Source: JAIEPT01 sp038217425 (GTDB lineage: Bacteria > Planctomycetota > Planctomycetia > Gemmatales > Gemmataceae). Taken from it: a stretch of 61,649 nt of DNA. A model generated the notes under the pieces. The model saw only the letters and a program-made list of their open reading frames with translations, was not told the origin of the DNA and searched no databases. Positions 27,708 through 38,129 of this stretch are shown here, in pieces. Both the position numbers and the translations under genes were made by a program. The stretch's first letter is position 1. The number at the start of each line of letters is the position of its first letter. The stretch lies in NCBI GenBank assembly GCA_038217425.1, contig JBBQPM010000014.1:1-61649 (forward strand), read 5' to 3'.

Positions 27708-28820
27708 TCACTGCACCCGCAACCGCACGATGACGGGGAAGTGATCGCTGTACCCGCGAGGCTCCGCTTCGTTGGGCCCGCCGAAACGCCACGGCTTGCG
27801 CTGCGGGTCGCTCGGCTTCGCCAAATACTTGAGCGGGATGGCGCTGGCGGCGTCGCAGCTCCAACCGCGGTTGTCGAGCATGCCGGGGGAGACCACGATC
27901 TGATCGAACAAGTCCCAGCCCCGGTAATAGAGCGTGCCGAACTGATTCACATCCTTGTTCGCCATCAAGTTATACAGGTGCAAGTGAGGCCCCTTGCGCA
28001 GCTTCGACAGATCGCCGTCGGCGTGCAAGTGCTGGGTCACGCTGACGTCGGTCGGGTTGTCGTTGAAGTCGCCGCAAACCAGGACGTCGGCGTCGGGGTC
28101 GTTGTGGTAGATCGCGTTGGCGGCGCCGTAAACGGCGTCGGCGTATCCCGCGCGTTGCGGCGCCCCGTCGCTGAGCCGCGACGTCCAGTGGCTGGCGAGC
28201 ACGATCAGCTTCTTGCCCCCCACCACGATTTGCCCCTCGAGAATCCGCTGCCGGGAGCCGTGCGAACGCGTCCGGTCGGCGAGCACCGGCAGGCGGGTAA
28301 GAATCGCCGGCGCGATATGCCGGCCCACCGACATTTCCTTCATCAGCAGATTTGTATAGTGTAGGGGCGGATCGAGCCGGGCGTTGAGCGTCGCTTGCAG
28401 AAGCTGCATGGCCCGGATGCTTTCGACTTCAACGGCGGCGAGGATGTCGGGGCCTTTGCCATCGTTGATGCTGAGAATCGCGTCGGCGAGTTTGCCGAGC
28501 TTGCGCTGGAGGATCTGCGGATTGCCGGCCAGCCAGGGATCGTACTCTTTGTCGCCCAGACCGTTGCGGTTATCGTTTTTGTCGTCGAAGAGATTTTCGA
28601 GGTTCCAGAAGCAGAACCAATAGTCGCCCGGCCCCTGCGACGTTTGCGCGCCGCCTGGGAACGGCAGGTCGAGGGTGGGGACGCCGACCTTGGCCGATTC
28701 GCCGCCGGTGCGGACGGTTTGGCGATTGGGGCCGACATTGGTTTCGCAGCCGGCGAAGCTCCAGATAACGCCGAGGAGCGGCAACAGCGCGGTGAGCAAG
28801 TGCGTCGATTTTTTCGACAT
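27708..28820 (-). CDS. Lipoprotein of the endonuclease/exonuclease/phosphatase family
   Basis: 370 aa. A lipoprotein signal (LLPLLGVIWSFAGC) puts it on an outer face of the membrane. The EEP-fold motifs are FWNLENLFDD, LAAVEVES, LVVLASHWTSR-like (LIVLASHWTSR), CGDFNDNP and SDHFPVIV, which supply the metal-binding and catalytic Asn/Glu/Asp/His residues. Substrates of the family include nucleic acids and phosphorylated lipids; an extracellular nuclease is the simplest guess. ATG 28820 is chosen because the signal peptide begins there; the longer frame to 28847 adds nine unlikely residues. Confidence 0.85.
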   Translation of the reverse strand: MSKKSTHLLTALLPLLGVIWSFAGCETNVGPNRQTVRTGGESAKVGVPTLDLPFPGGAQTSQGPGDYWFCFWNLENLFDDKNDNRNGLGDKEYDPWLAGNPQILQRKLGKLADAILSINDGKGPDILAAVEVESIRAMQLLQATLNARLDPPLHYTNLLMKEMSVGRHIAPAILTRLPVLADRTRSHGSRQRILEGQIVVGGKKLIVLASHWTSRLSDGAPQRAGYADAVYGAANAIYHNDPDADVLVCGDFNDNPTDVSVTQHLHADGDLSKLRKGPHLHLYNLMANKDVNQFGTLYYRGWDLFDQIVVSPGMLDNRGWSCDAASAIPLKYLAKPSDPQRKPWRFGGPNEAEPRGYSDHFPVIVRLRVQ

Positions 28821-28866
28821 GCAGGCATCCTTTCCTGTGCTCGGCAAGCGTGGCCAAGAAAATCAA

Positions 28867-28959
28867 GCCACAGAGAACACAGAGAGCACAGAGAAAGGAG
28901 AGAGGAGGAACGTGTACTTGCGACGTTTTCCCCTCTTTGTTCTCTGTGACCTTTGTGGC
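28867..28959. repeat. Inverted repeat, family C (CACAGAG type)
   Basis: Arm 28867-28884 (GCCACAGAGAACACAGAG) and arm 28940-28959 are imperfect reverse complements. Purine-rich and pyrimidine-rich tracts between them extend the pairing. It lies between the divergent nuclease and lipoprotein genes. An open frame across it encodes only low-complexity Arg/Gln-rich sequence. Confidence 0.8.
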
Positions 28960-29062
28960 CAAATTCGCTTCGCCGCGGCACCATACCCGCAAGTGGCGGG
29001 CAATGCAACTCGGGTTGGCGGAAACGCACGCTCGTGGTATGGTGCGGGCCAAGGAGGAGATC

Positions 29063-29536
29063 ATGTCGAAAAAAGGCGCCGCGTTTTGGCTCGCTCTTGG
29101 ACTCGTGCTCGGCGGTTGCGCCGTCAGTCTGTTCACGAATCGAAGCAGGCCCGCCTTTGCCGGCAACGACCGCTTCGAAGATTTCGCGATGTGCACCGGC
29201 CCCGTCACCGTGCCGCTCAACAACCACACCGACGGCATCTGGCTGCTCGACTACAAGGCCGGCAAACTCCTCGGCTCACTCGTCGACCGCGCCACCGGCA
29301 AAGTGGCGAGCTGGGCGGAAGTCGATCTCATCGCGGAGTTCGGCGTCGCCCCCCGACAGAACGTCCACTTCCTCATGACCACCGGCGCCATCGCCAACAA
29401 TCAGGCGGCGCTTTACCTCGCCGAGACCGTCACCGGCAAGTTCGGCGTCTACACCATGGGCCAACGCCCCGACGGCCTCCCCGGCATCGCCGTCCGCCGA
29501 CACGACATGAGTTTCTTCCGCAAACCCGCGGAATGA
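29063..29536 (+). CDS. Small lipoprotein, unknown function (157 aa)
   Basis: A lipoprotein signal peptide (FWLALGLVLGGC, lipobox LGGC) is followed by about 130 residues with strands such as DGIWLLDYKAGKLLGSLVDRATGKV, NVHFLMTTGAIANNQAALYLAETVTGKFGVYTMG. I know similar small planctomycete lipoproteins but no function. The ATG at 29063 has a very strong AAGGAGGAG 4-12 bases upstream; the frame extending back to 28850 runs through the repeat and is not used. Confidence 0.82.
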   Translation: MSKKGAAFWLALGLVLGGCAVSLFTNRSRPAFAGNDRFEDFAMCTGPVTVPLNNHTDGIWLLDYKAGKLLGSLVDRATGKVASWAEVDLIAEFGVAPRQNVHFLMTTGAIANNQAALYLAETVTGKFGVYTMGQRPDGLPGIAVRRHDMSFFRKPAE

Positions 29537-29575
29537 CGGCCTCCTCGGCGGTTGCGGCCGGTCCGCAAGAAATGC

Positions 29576-29699
29576 TAACCACAGAGACACAGAGAACACA
29601 GAGGAATAAGAATGAGGAGAGGAAGAGAGAGGAAAGTTGTGCCTTTCCTCTCCCTTCCTCTCCTTGTCTTCCTCTGTGTTCTCTGTGTCTCTGTGGTTA
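29576..29699. repeat. Long perfect inverted repeat, family C (CACAGAG type)
   Basis: Arms 29576-29605 and 29670-29699 are perfect 30-base reverse complements. The inner purine-rich (GAGGAGAGGAAGAGAGAGG) and pyrimidine-rich tracts also pair, so the whole 124 bases could fold as one hairpin. It follows the lipoprotein gene by 40 bases and precedes the epimerase gene. Confidence 0.9.
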
Positions 29700-29746
29700 A
29701 TTTTTTCGTTGATGGAACCGACCATATATCGGCGTGTCCGTGCCCT

Positions 29747-30589
29747 ATGACCCATCTCATCGTCGGCTGCGGCTACCTCGGCAAAACGCTCGCACGCCTC
29801 TGGCTCGCCCAGAGCCATCGCGTCCTCGCCACCACGCGCGGGCGCGGCGACGAACTCGCCGCCCTCGGCATCGAACCCATCGTCTGCGACGTCCTCGACC
29901 CCGCGACCTTGCGCTTCCCGACCGTCGACGCCGTCGCTTATGCCGTCGCGCTCGATCGCAATTCGGGTCGAAGCATGCGCGACGTCTACGTGCAGGGCCT
30001 CGCCAATGTCCTCGAGCAGCTGCCTCCGAGTAAATTCGTCTATGTCAGCAGCTCCAGCGTCTACGGCCAAACCGCCGGCGAGTGGGTCGACGAGACCAGC
30101 GTGACCGAGCCCGGCGAGGAATCGGGACAGGTCGTCCTCGAAGCGGAACGGCTGCTGCAAAGCCGACGCCCCGAGGCGAACATCCTGCGATTTTCCGGCA
30201 TCTACGGGCCCGGCCGACTGCTACGGCAGAAATCGATCCTGGCCGGCGAGACAATCGTGGGCGACGCGGACAAGTGGCTCAATCTCATCCACGTACACGA
30301 CGGGGCGGCCGCCGTCGCCGCGGCAGCGGAGCGCGCGGAACCGGGGCGAACCTTCAACGTCTGCGATCACCAGCCGGTGCGGCGGCGGGACTTCTACCGC
30401 GAGATGGCGCGATTGCTCGGCGCGCCGGAGCCGAAGTTCGTCTCGCCCGAACCCGGGACGCCGACGCCGCCGCATGAAAAGGGGAATCGCCGGATTCGCA
30501 ACGAGCGTTTGACGCGCGAGTTGGCGTTCGCGTTCGCCTACCCCGATTTCGTCCGGGGATTGCGGGGGAGCCTGCGCGATTCCGTATAA
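29747..30589 (+). CDS. NAD-dependent epimerase/dehydratase-like SDR protein
   Basis: 280 aa, atypical/extended SDR. Rossmann motif MTHLIVGCGYLGKTLARLWLAQSH at the N-terminus, then VDAVAYAVALD, KFVYVSSSSVYGQTAGEWVDE (Ser and Tyr of the catalytic set; the usual YxxxK is not obvious) and ILRFSGIYGPGR. It resembles YeeZ-type proteins that bind NAD(P) and may act on nucleotide sugars. ATG 29747 was chosen; the frame further upstream is repeat sequence. The stop TAA overlaps an ATG (TAATG at 30587-30591), hinting at coupling with the next gene. Confidence 0.85.
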   Translation: MTHLIVGCGYLGKTLARLWLAQSHRVLATTRGRGDELAALGIEPIVCDVLDPATLRFPTVDAVAYAVALDRNSGRSMRDVYVQGLANVLEQLPPSKFVYVSSSSVYGQTAGEWVDETSVTEPGEESGQVVLEAERLLQSRRPEANILRFSGIYGPGRLLRQKSILAGETIVGDADKWLNLIHVHDGAAAVAAAAERAEPGRTFNVCDHQPVRRRDFYREMARLLGAPEPKFVSPEPGTPTPPHEKGNRRIRNERLTRELAFAFAYPDFVRGLRGSLRDSV

Positions 30590-30624
30590 TGCTGGGAACG
30601 AACCCTTCCCCGGAAGACACCTCC

Positions 30625-31599
30625 ATGGCCATCGACTGGTCCCCCTTCGTCGCCCTCGTCCAGCGGCACAATCGCTTCCTCATCACCACCCACGTGCGTC
30701 CCGATCCCGATGGTCTGGGCTCCATGCTCGGCCTGGCCTCGGTCCTCGAAGGCATGGGGAAAACGACGCAGATGGTGATCTCCAGCGTGTGGCCGCCGCG
30801 CTACGACTTTCTCGACCCCGCACGGCGGATTGGGCGCATGGTGCTTCCGGGCGCCGAGTTTCGGCAGGCGGACGCGATTATTGTGCTCGACACGGGAACA
30901 TGGGGCCAACTCGCGGAGTTTGGCGACTTCATGAAGACGTTCGCGGGGCCCAAGGTCGTCATCGACCATCATTTGTCGCAAGATCCGCTCGGGGCGCTGG
31001 CGCTGGTCGACACGACGGCGGAGGCGACGGGCCGACTGATTTTCGAGGCGGCGGAGGCGTTGGGACAAAAGCTGACGCCCGCCGCCGCCGACTTTCTCTT
31101 CGCGGCCCTGGCGACCGACACCGGCTGGTTTCGCCACAAGAACACGACGGCGCCGACTTATGCCCTGGCGGAGAAACTGGTCCGCGCCGGCGCCAACCCG
31201 ACCCGGCTCTATGAACTCATCTACGAACAGAGCACCATGCCGAGATTCAAGTTGACCGCGTTGGTGCTCGAGCGATTGCAAGCCGTCGATGACGGCAAAA
31301 TCGCGTATTCGCAGCTCTTCCGCGACGACTACGCCGCCACCGGCGCCATTCCGTCGGACACCGAGGAGATGATCAACTATCCGCGAGCGCTGGCGGGCGT
31401 CGAGGTCGCGATGTTCTTCATGGAGCAACCGGCCGGGGGCGTGAAGGTGAGCTTTCGTTCGCGCGAGAAGGTCAACGTCGCCCAGGTCGCGGAAACGTTC
31501 GGCGGCGGCGGCCATCGCCTCGCCTCCGGCGCGATTTTGCCAACGTCGATGGACCAGGCTGTCGCCAGCGTCCTGGCAGCGGTGCGGGCAAGGCTGTAG
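30625..31599 (+). CDS. DHH/DHHA1 phosphoesterase, NrnA-like
   Basis: 324 aa. The DHH part has FLITTHVRPDPDGLGSMLGLASVL, IIVLDTG and VVIDHHLSQDPLGALALVDTTAEATG, and the DHHA1 part ends with FGGGGHRLASGA. NrnA-type enzymes degrade short RNA oligomers (nanoRNA) and pAp or cyclic dinucleotide products in the cytoplasm. Two starts compete: ATG 30589 overlaps the previous stop, but ATG 30625 (AIDWSPFVALVQRHNRF) begins where the family begins and has GGAAG upstream. The downstream end faces the EamA gene across an inverted repeat. Confidence 0.92.
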   Translation: MAIDWSPFVALVQRHNRFLITTHVRPDPDGLGSMLGLASVLEGMGKTTQMVISSVWPPRYDFLDPARRIGRMVLPGAEFRQADAIIVLDTGTWGQLAEFGDFMKTFAGPKVVIDHHLSQDPLGALALVDTTAEATGRLIFEAAEALGQKLTPAAADFLFAALATDTGWFRHKNTTAPTYALAEKLVRAGANPTRLYELIYEQSTMPRFKLTALVLERLQAVDDGKIAYSQLFRDDYAATGAIPSDTEEMINYPRALAGVEVAMFFMEQPAGGVKVSFRSREKVNVAQVAETFGGGGHRLASGAILPTSMDQAVASVLAAVRARL

Positions 31600-31605
31600 A
31601 TAGCC

Positions 31606-31676
31606 CAGGGATGGCGATCCCTGGGAACCCTGAAAAATCGAGATTACGCGGGGTTCCCCAGGGATCGCCATCCCTG
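31606..31676. repeat. Inverted repeat (family D) between convergent genes
   Basis: Arm 31606-31630 (CAGGGATGGCGATCCCTGGG then AACCC) and arm 31651-31676 are reverse complements except for one inserted G; the loop is 20 bases. Each arm also carries its own near-palindrome (CAGGGATGGCGATCCCTG). It fills the gap between the phosphoesterase (ends 31599) and the EamA gene (ends 31691), a natural terminator position. Confidence 0.9.
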
Positions 31677-31690
31677 CGCTTTCGCCTAGA

Positions 31691-32605
31691 TCACTCCGGC
31701 AACACGATTGCTTTCTTCTCGTCGATCTCCGTCTGTTCGCGCACCTTGCGCGGCTGCGATAACATGAGCCAGGCCGTCGGTCCGAGAATTAGCGGGATGC
31801 CGAACCATTTGCTGCGGTCGGGCATGTTGCCGAGAATCGTGATATCCCAGACGAACGTCAGCACCACTTGCATGAGATTCGTGACCGAGAGCTTGGCCGC
31901 GTCGCCCGTGGTAAACGCGGTCGTCAAAAACATCTGCCCGCAGGTCGCCATCAGGCCGATCAGAAAGAGCACGCCCCAAGACCAGCCGGTCGGCTCCGCG
32001 GGCGCCGAGTCGACCGGGAACAGCAAACATGCCAGTAGCGAGAAAATGAGCGAAACCGCCGAGAAATGCACGACGACGGCGCGCGAGTCGATGCCTTTGA
32101 GTCGGTTCAGCCCGATCATGGCGAACGCCGTGGAGAACGAGGCGCTTAGGGCGGCGAAGGTCGCGGGATTGAGGCCCTCGTCGAAGCGCGACCAGTTCAT
32201 GACGATCACGCCGGCGATGCCCAGAAGCGCCGCGATCCAGACCTTGACGCCGGGGACTTCGCCCAGCATGGGCCAGGACAGCAGCGCCACCCAGATCGGA
32301 AACATGTTCGTCAGCGTGAAGACTTCCGAGACTGGCAAGCGCGACATGGCGTAAAACGTCGCCACCAGGCTCAGACTGCCGGCGATGCTGCGCATCCACA
32401 GGATGCCCGGCTTGTAGACGACGAAGCGCACGCCTGCGGCCCACGCCCAGCACGCGACCAGGACGAGCGGTACCAGTGAACGCACGACCGCGGCGCCTTG
32501 CCAGGGGAAGTACGATTTGGTCCAGTGAGCACAGGTGCCCATCCACGAGAAGCAAAAACAGCCGCACAGTAACCACAGGTAGGGCCGCAACGAATCATTC
32601 GGCAC
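31691..32605 (-). CDS. DMT-superfamily transporter (EamA)
   Basis: 304 aa with about ten membrane segments in two EamA-like halves: WLLCGCFCFSWMGTCAHWTKSYFP... and LSASFSTAFAMIGLNRLKGIDSRAVVVHFSAVSLIFSLLACLLF. The ends of the halves carry the typical VFTLTNMFPIWVALLSWPMLGE and LMQVVLTFVWDITILGNMPD. It probably exports a small metabolite; substrate unknown. It starts with GTG at 32605, GGAG being 6 bases upstream. Confidence 0.9.
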   Translation of the reverse strand: MPNDSLRPYLWLLCGCFCFSWMGTCAHWTKSYFPWQGAAVVRSLVPLVLVACWAWAAGVRFVVYKPGILWMRSIAGSLSLVATFYAMSRLPVSEVFTLTNMFPIWVALLSWPMLGEVPGVKVWIAALLGIAGVIVMNWSRFDEGLNPATFAALSASFSTAFAMIGLNRLKGIDSRAVVVHFSAVSLIFSLLACLLFPVDSAPAEPTGWSWGVLFLIGLMATCGQMFLTTAFTTGDAAKLSVTNLMQVVLTFVWDITILGNMPDRSKWFGIPLILGPTAWLMLSQPRKVREQTEIDEKKAIVLPE

Positions 32606-32718
32606 GAAAGGCTCCGAGGCAGTTTCGAAAGAGCCAATATAGCGAGCACGCTTCGGTTCGCAAAAAAAATCGCCGACGCCCCCTACAATGGCTCCTTCAC
32701 TTACCAGGAGGATTTGTC

Positions 32719-33027
32719 ATGGTTCATGTCATTGCCACGGTCGACGTCAAGCCGGGGAAGCGCGACGCGTTCTTGACCGAGTTTCATCAGCTCGTGCCGC
32801 TCGTGCGTGCCGAGGCGGGTTGCCTCGAGTACGGCCCAACCGTCGACGTGGTCAGCGGCCTCGGCGCCCAGGGGCCGATCCGCGAGAACGTCGCCGTCAT
32901 CATCGAAAAGTGGGAGAGCCTCGAAGCGCTCAAGGCGCACCTGCAGGCGCCTCACATGGCGGAGTACCGCGTCCGCGTCAAGGAAATGGTCGTCAGCGTC
33001 GCGCTGCAAGTCTTGAAGCCGGCCTGA
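32719..33027 (+). CDS. Antibiotic biosynthesis monooxygenase (ABM) domain protein
   Basis: 102 aa, a single ABM ferredoxin-like barrel: MVHVIATVDVKPGKRDAFLTEFHQLVPLVRAEAGCLEYG, then VAVIIEKWESLEALKAHLQAPHMAEYRVRVKEMV. Relatives such as YgiN act on quinols without cofactor, but many have no known substrate. The start has AGGAGGAT at good spacing, so the longer frame from 32476 is rejected. Divergent from the EamA gene. Confidence 0.92.
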   Translation: MVHVIATVDVKPGKRDAFLTEFHQLVPLVRAEAGCLEYGPTVDVVSGLGAQGPIRENVAVIIEKWESLEALKAHLQAPHMAEYRVRVKEMVVSVALQVLKPA

Positions 33028-33045
33028 CGCGGAGCGGCTTTTTGT

Positions 33046-33073
33046 GCCAGGGAACTTCAAGCTGCTCCCTGGC
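33046..33073. terminator. Hairpin between convergent genes
   Basis: GCCAGGGA (33046-33053) and TCCCTGGC (33066-33073) form a perfect 8-bp stem with a 12-base loop, 18 bases behind the ABM stop. TTTTT precedes it on the plus strand (33040-33043 region), giving an A-run after it on the minus transcript, so it is not a classic T-run terminator. Confidence 0.45.
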
Positions 33074-33157
33074 TTGGCCGACGCCGCTCATTGACTCACT
33101 CCGGGCTTTCGGCGACCGGCTCGCCGGAAACGTTGCGGCCTGCAAACGCAACCCTCT

Positions 33158-34534
33158 TTAATCCAGAAAACAGATCCGCTTGTTGACGTCGACGTTCACC
33201 GAATGGTACGGCTCGACCAGATTCCCCGACGCGAACATGCGGTACATGTCCTCGAGGTCGTCCTGGCCCAGTGCGTTCTTGAAGATCGGCATGAGATAAT
33301 CGACGCCAGTGCGCGAGAGGTGCAGCTTCTCGGGATCGTAGAACGCGGTGTGCATCTGGCGGGCGTGGATCAGGCCCCAGCGGTCGCGCACGTCGTTGGC
33401 CTGGATGCTGTCGACGTAGAAACCGCGGTCGCGGTTCCATTGCAGAATCGAGACGGCGTTGAACTGACCGCCCAGCAGCATGTCGACCGCCTGGCCGCCG
33501 AGCTGAGCGCCGTAGAATCGGTCGAACAATATCGGCCGACCGCCCCGCTGGGTGTGGCCCACTTTCCGCGTGAAGATCGCCGCCCGCGCCGACTCGTTCC
33601 GGCGTTTCGTCGTGAAGTAGCTATCTCCCATGCGGTCGATGAGGATTTTACGAATCGCCTCGGCCGCGCCTGACAAGATTTGATTCCCCGCGGGATCGAA
33701 CGACGCGACCGAAGCGCCAAGCTCCCGGCCGTTGGAATCGACGACCCCCTCCGCACAGACGATTACCACGTTCTTCTGAAGCTCGTAAATGTCGTGCACG
33801 CGCTCCACGAGTCGATCGACGTCGATCGGCACTTCCGGAACCAGGATAATGTCCGGCTGCCCATACGCGGCGCCCATGGCCAGGTAGCCCGAATGCCGGC
33901 CCATGACCTCGATGATGGCAATGCGGCGGTGGCTCTCGGCCGTGGTGCGGATACGCTGCACGCCGCCGGCCGAGACATAGACCGAGGTCGCATATCCCGG
34001 CGTGGCGTAGTTGACCATCGTCTCGATGTTGAAGGTCGTGCGCGTCCGGTTCAGGCGGTAGCGCGGCTCGGACGACTCGGGCGTCGTTTCGCGGACCCAT
34101 TCGTCGGGTTCCTGGCGATAATTGAGGCCCAGGTCGTTATCGATGGTTTTCGGCGCGAGGACGCTGGGGATGTGATCGGAAAGGGCTTGCATACCGTTCA
34201 AGGTGCCGTCGCCGCCGACGCAGATGAGCCCCTCGATGCCGAGACGATGGAGACGCTGGACGATCTCGGCGATGGAGGCGCGGTCGCCGGGGTTTACGTA
34301 GTCGCGCGAGGCGCCGATGATGGTGCCGCCGTAGGCCGCGCGGAGTTCAGGGATGGTGGTAAAGAGCGGATTGAGACGCAGGTGCGGGACGCGCGGATTG
34401 AAGAGGCTGCTGAAGCCCTTGATGAGCCCGATGACTTCGACCCTGCGCTGGTTGGCGCGGGTGACGGCGCCGTGCAGGGTGGCGTTGAGGGCGGGGGTAT
34501 CGCCGCCGGCGGTCAGGATGCCGATTCGTTTCAT
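33158..34534 (-). CDS. 6-phosphofructokinase
   Basis: 458 aa. Motifs: GILTAGGDTPALNA (residues 5-18), GGDGT (107-111), PKTIDND (128-134, with the catalytic Asp), GGVQRIRTTAESHRR, EVMGRHSGYLA and VGHTQRGGRP. It phosphorylates fructose 6-phosphate in glycolysis. Gly110 in GGDGT is the ATP-type residue, whereas Lys129 is the residue usual in PPi-type enzymes; this Gly/Lys combination is known in a separate ATP-PFK clade, so the phosphoryl donor is probably ATP. It is longer than the 320-residue bacterial type. GAGGAA precedes the ATG. Confidence 0.95.
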   Translation of the reverse strand: MKRIGILTAGGDTPALNATLHGAVTRANQRRVEVIGLIKGFSSLFNPRVPHLRLNPLFTTIPELRAAYGGTIIGASRDYVNPGDRASIAEIVQRLHRLGIEGLICVGGDGTLNGMQALSDHIPSVLAPKTIDNDLGLNYRQEPDEWVRETTPESSEPRYRLNRTRTTFNIETMVNYATPGYATSVYVSAGGVQRIRTTAESHRRIAIIEVMGRHSGYLAMGAAYGQPDIILVPEVPIDVDRLVERVHDIYELQKNVVIVCAEGVVDSNGRELGASVASFDPAGNQILSGAAEAIRKILIDRMGDSYFTTKRRNESARAAIFTRKVGHTQRGGRPILFDRFYGAQLGGQAVDMLLGGQFNAVSILQWNRDRGFYVDSIQANDVRDRWGLIHARQMHTAFYDPEKLHLSRTGVDYLMPIFKNALGQDDLEDMYRMFASGNLVEPYHSVNVDVNKRICFLD

Positions 34535-34866
34535 CGCGGGATTTCCTCGTGCAAGAAGTCAGCGAAAAAGACCATCGGATGCAACTTCCAGGCCAAGCGA
34601 GCGATTCCGCGTCGTGCTCAACATGGGGCCGACGATCTCGCTTCGGTCATTTCTATCAAACGCCCGGCGACTGACGCGCGCGTGTGCACTTTTCGCCCGA
34701 CTTTCTTGCAATCGACTCGCCCCGCCCCCAGGGCCCGCGACTTACTGCCTGAATCAAACGCGACTTACATCAATGCACCGCATTTGGCGCCAGGGTTGCT
34801 ATCTTCAGGTGGTTTGACGCTCTCCCCTACTTACTTCGCAGCCTGCCGATCTTGGGAGCTTCGCCC
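34535..34866. other. Divergent intergenic region without a gene
   Basis: 332 bases between the divergently transcribed phosphofructokinase and the Cys-rich gene. Promoters for both must lie here, but I see no convincing -35/-10 pair, hairpin or small gene; open frames crossing it have no family resemblance. Confidence 0.6.
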
Positions 34867-35262
34867 ATGGTAACGTTCACGTTGTCCGAGCCGCTTGCCC
34901 GTCTATTCGACCGCCTGTGCGGCCAAAATTGTCCGAAGAATGAAGCCGGGCTTTGCTCGGCCGGCGCGCATTGCAAGCAGGAGGTGATCCAGGAGATCGT
35001 GCAGTCCGCGCGGGGACCTTCGGGCCTAAGAAGATTACGTACGAACCTGGAAGACTCCGAATGCGAGGCGTGCAACCTTTGGCTGGTGCTGCAAGCCATC
35101 GATCGCTTCAACGCGCACAACGTGGAAGCCTGGCTCGAGAGGCCGCACGTCGATTTGGCGGGTCGCACGCCGGTCGCGTGCCTGGCGGCGGGCGACTACG
35201 AGGACATCGTCAACGCGCTTTGGCTGCAGCCGAGCGAGCACGGCTTCGGGCCGGTAAGTTAA
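34867..35262 (+). CDS. Cys-rich protein with DUF2384-like tail, unknown function
   Basis: 131 aa. The N-terminal half has cysteines in CGQNCPKNEAGLCSAGAHC and later CEAC, which could bind a metal. The C-terminal half, FNAHNVEAWLERPHVDLAGRTPVACLAAGDYEDIVNALWL, resembles the toxin-binding MbcA/ParS/Xre (DUF2384) segment, which normally pairs with a RES toxin; no RES gene is present, so the match is tentative. ATG 34867 is used instead of an upstream TTG. Its stop directly abuts the end of the convergent cstA gene, with no gap. Confidence 0.65.
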   Translation: MVTFTLSEPLARLFDRLCGQNCPKNEAGLCSAGAHCKQEVIQEIVQSARGPSGLRRLRTNLEDSECEACNLWLVLQAIDRFNAHNVEAWLERPHVDLAGRTPVACLAAGDYEDIVNALWLQPSEHGFGPVS

Positions 35263-37488
<2,226 letters not shown>

Positions 37489-37697
37489 TGTCGCTCCGAA
37501 AAAGGGGCAGGCACGAATGGCATCGAGTGCGGCATTTCGCGCATGCAGAATCGCTGGCGAAATAGACACACGAATGCATCCTAGCAACCAAACAATTGTA
37601 GCGATGTGAATCGCGGTAGAGCAGTAGCGCTGGCGGCGACTAGCGGCAGCGAGCGCCATGGGATACGATGAGTTCAAGGAAAATGGAGAACCCCGCC

Positions 37698-38129
37698 ATG
37701 AGTCAAGTTTTGACAGTTCATCTCTCCACGGAGCTTTACGATTGCATCATGGAGCGGGCAGCCAGCGCCAATCGCAGCATCGAAGCAGAAGCCCTCGATA
37801 TGTTGACGGCGACCGCTGCATCGACTTCGGGAAAGGAGTCAACCCAGCAGCGATTCCGCCAACTGGCGAACTCCTGGCACAAGGCCGTCGCCCATCTCTC
37901 CTCCTCTAGCAAGAGAGAGAGCCATCCGGCATATCAGGCCATTATTGCAATGGGCCCCCCCGTAGTCCCTTACTTGCTGAGCGACCTGAACGCCCATGGC
38001 CGACACTGGTTCACGGCTTTGACGGCGATTACCGGCGACAATCCGGTTCCCGAAAAAGACGCCGGCGTCATTCCCAGAATGATCGACGCCTGGTTGCACT
38101 GGGGCAGGGCGAAGGGGCATCAATGGTAG
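37698..38129 (+). CDS. RHH-like N-terminus fused to a partner domain of DUF7689
   Basis: 143 aa. Residues 1-35 (QVLTVHLSTELYDCIMERAASANRSIEAEALDML) have the strand-helix-helix pattern of ribbon-helix-helix antitoxins. The C-terminal part (HPAYQAIIAMGPPVVPYLLSDL, then HWFTALTAITGDNPVP and MIDAWLHWGRAKGHQW) is a module I have seen beside DUF7689 genes. The next gene starts inside its last codons (7-base overlap). Three in-frame ATGs exist (37668, 37683, 37698); GGAG about 9 bases before 37698 decides for the last. A toxin-antitoxin-like or regulatory pair is inference. Confidence 0.75.
   Translation: MSQVLTVHLSTELYDCIMERAASANRSIEAEALDMLTATAASTSGKESTQQRFRQLANSWHKAVAHLSSSSKRESHPAYQAIIAMGPPVVPYLLSDLNAHGRHWFTALTAITGDNPVPEKDAGVIPRMIDAWLHWGRAKGHQW

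Noticed and set aside
28850..29062. Basic Thr-Gln-Arg-rich N-terminal extension to the lipoprotein gene
   Set aside because: It is the CACAGAG repeat read in frame; the strong ribosome-binding site and lipoprotein signal begin at 29063.
29576..29699. Possible CRISPR or tandem-repeat array from the recurring CACAGAG words
   Set aside because: The words form two inverted arms, not regularly spaced direct repeats with unique spacers.
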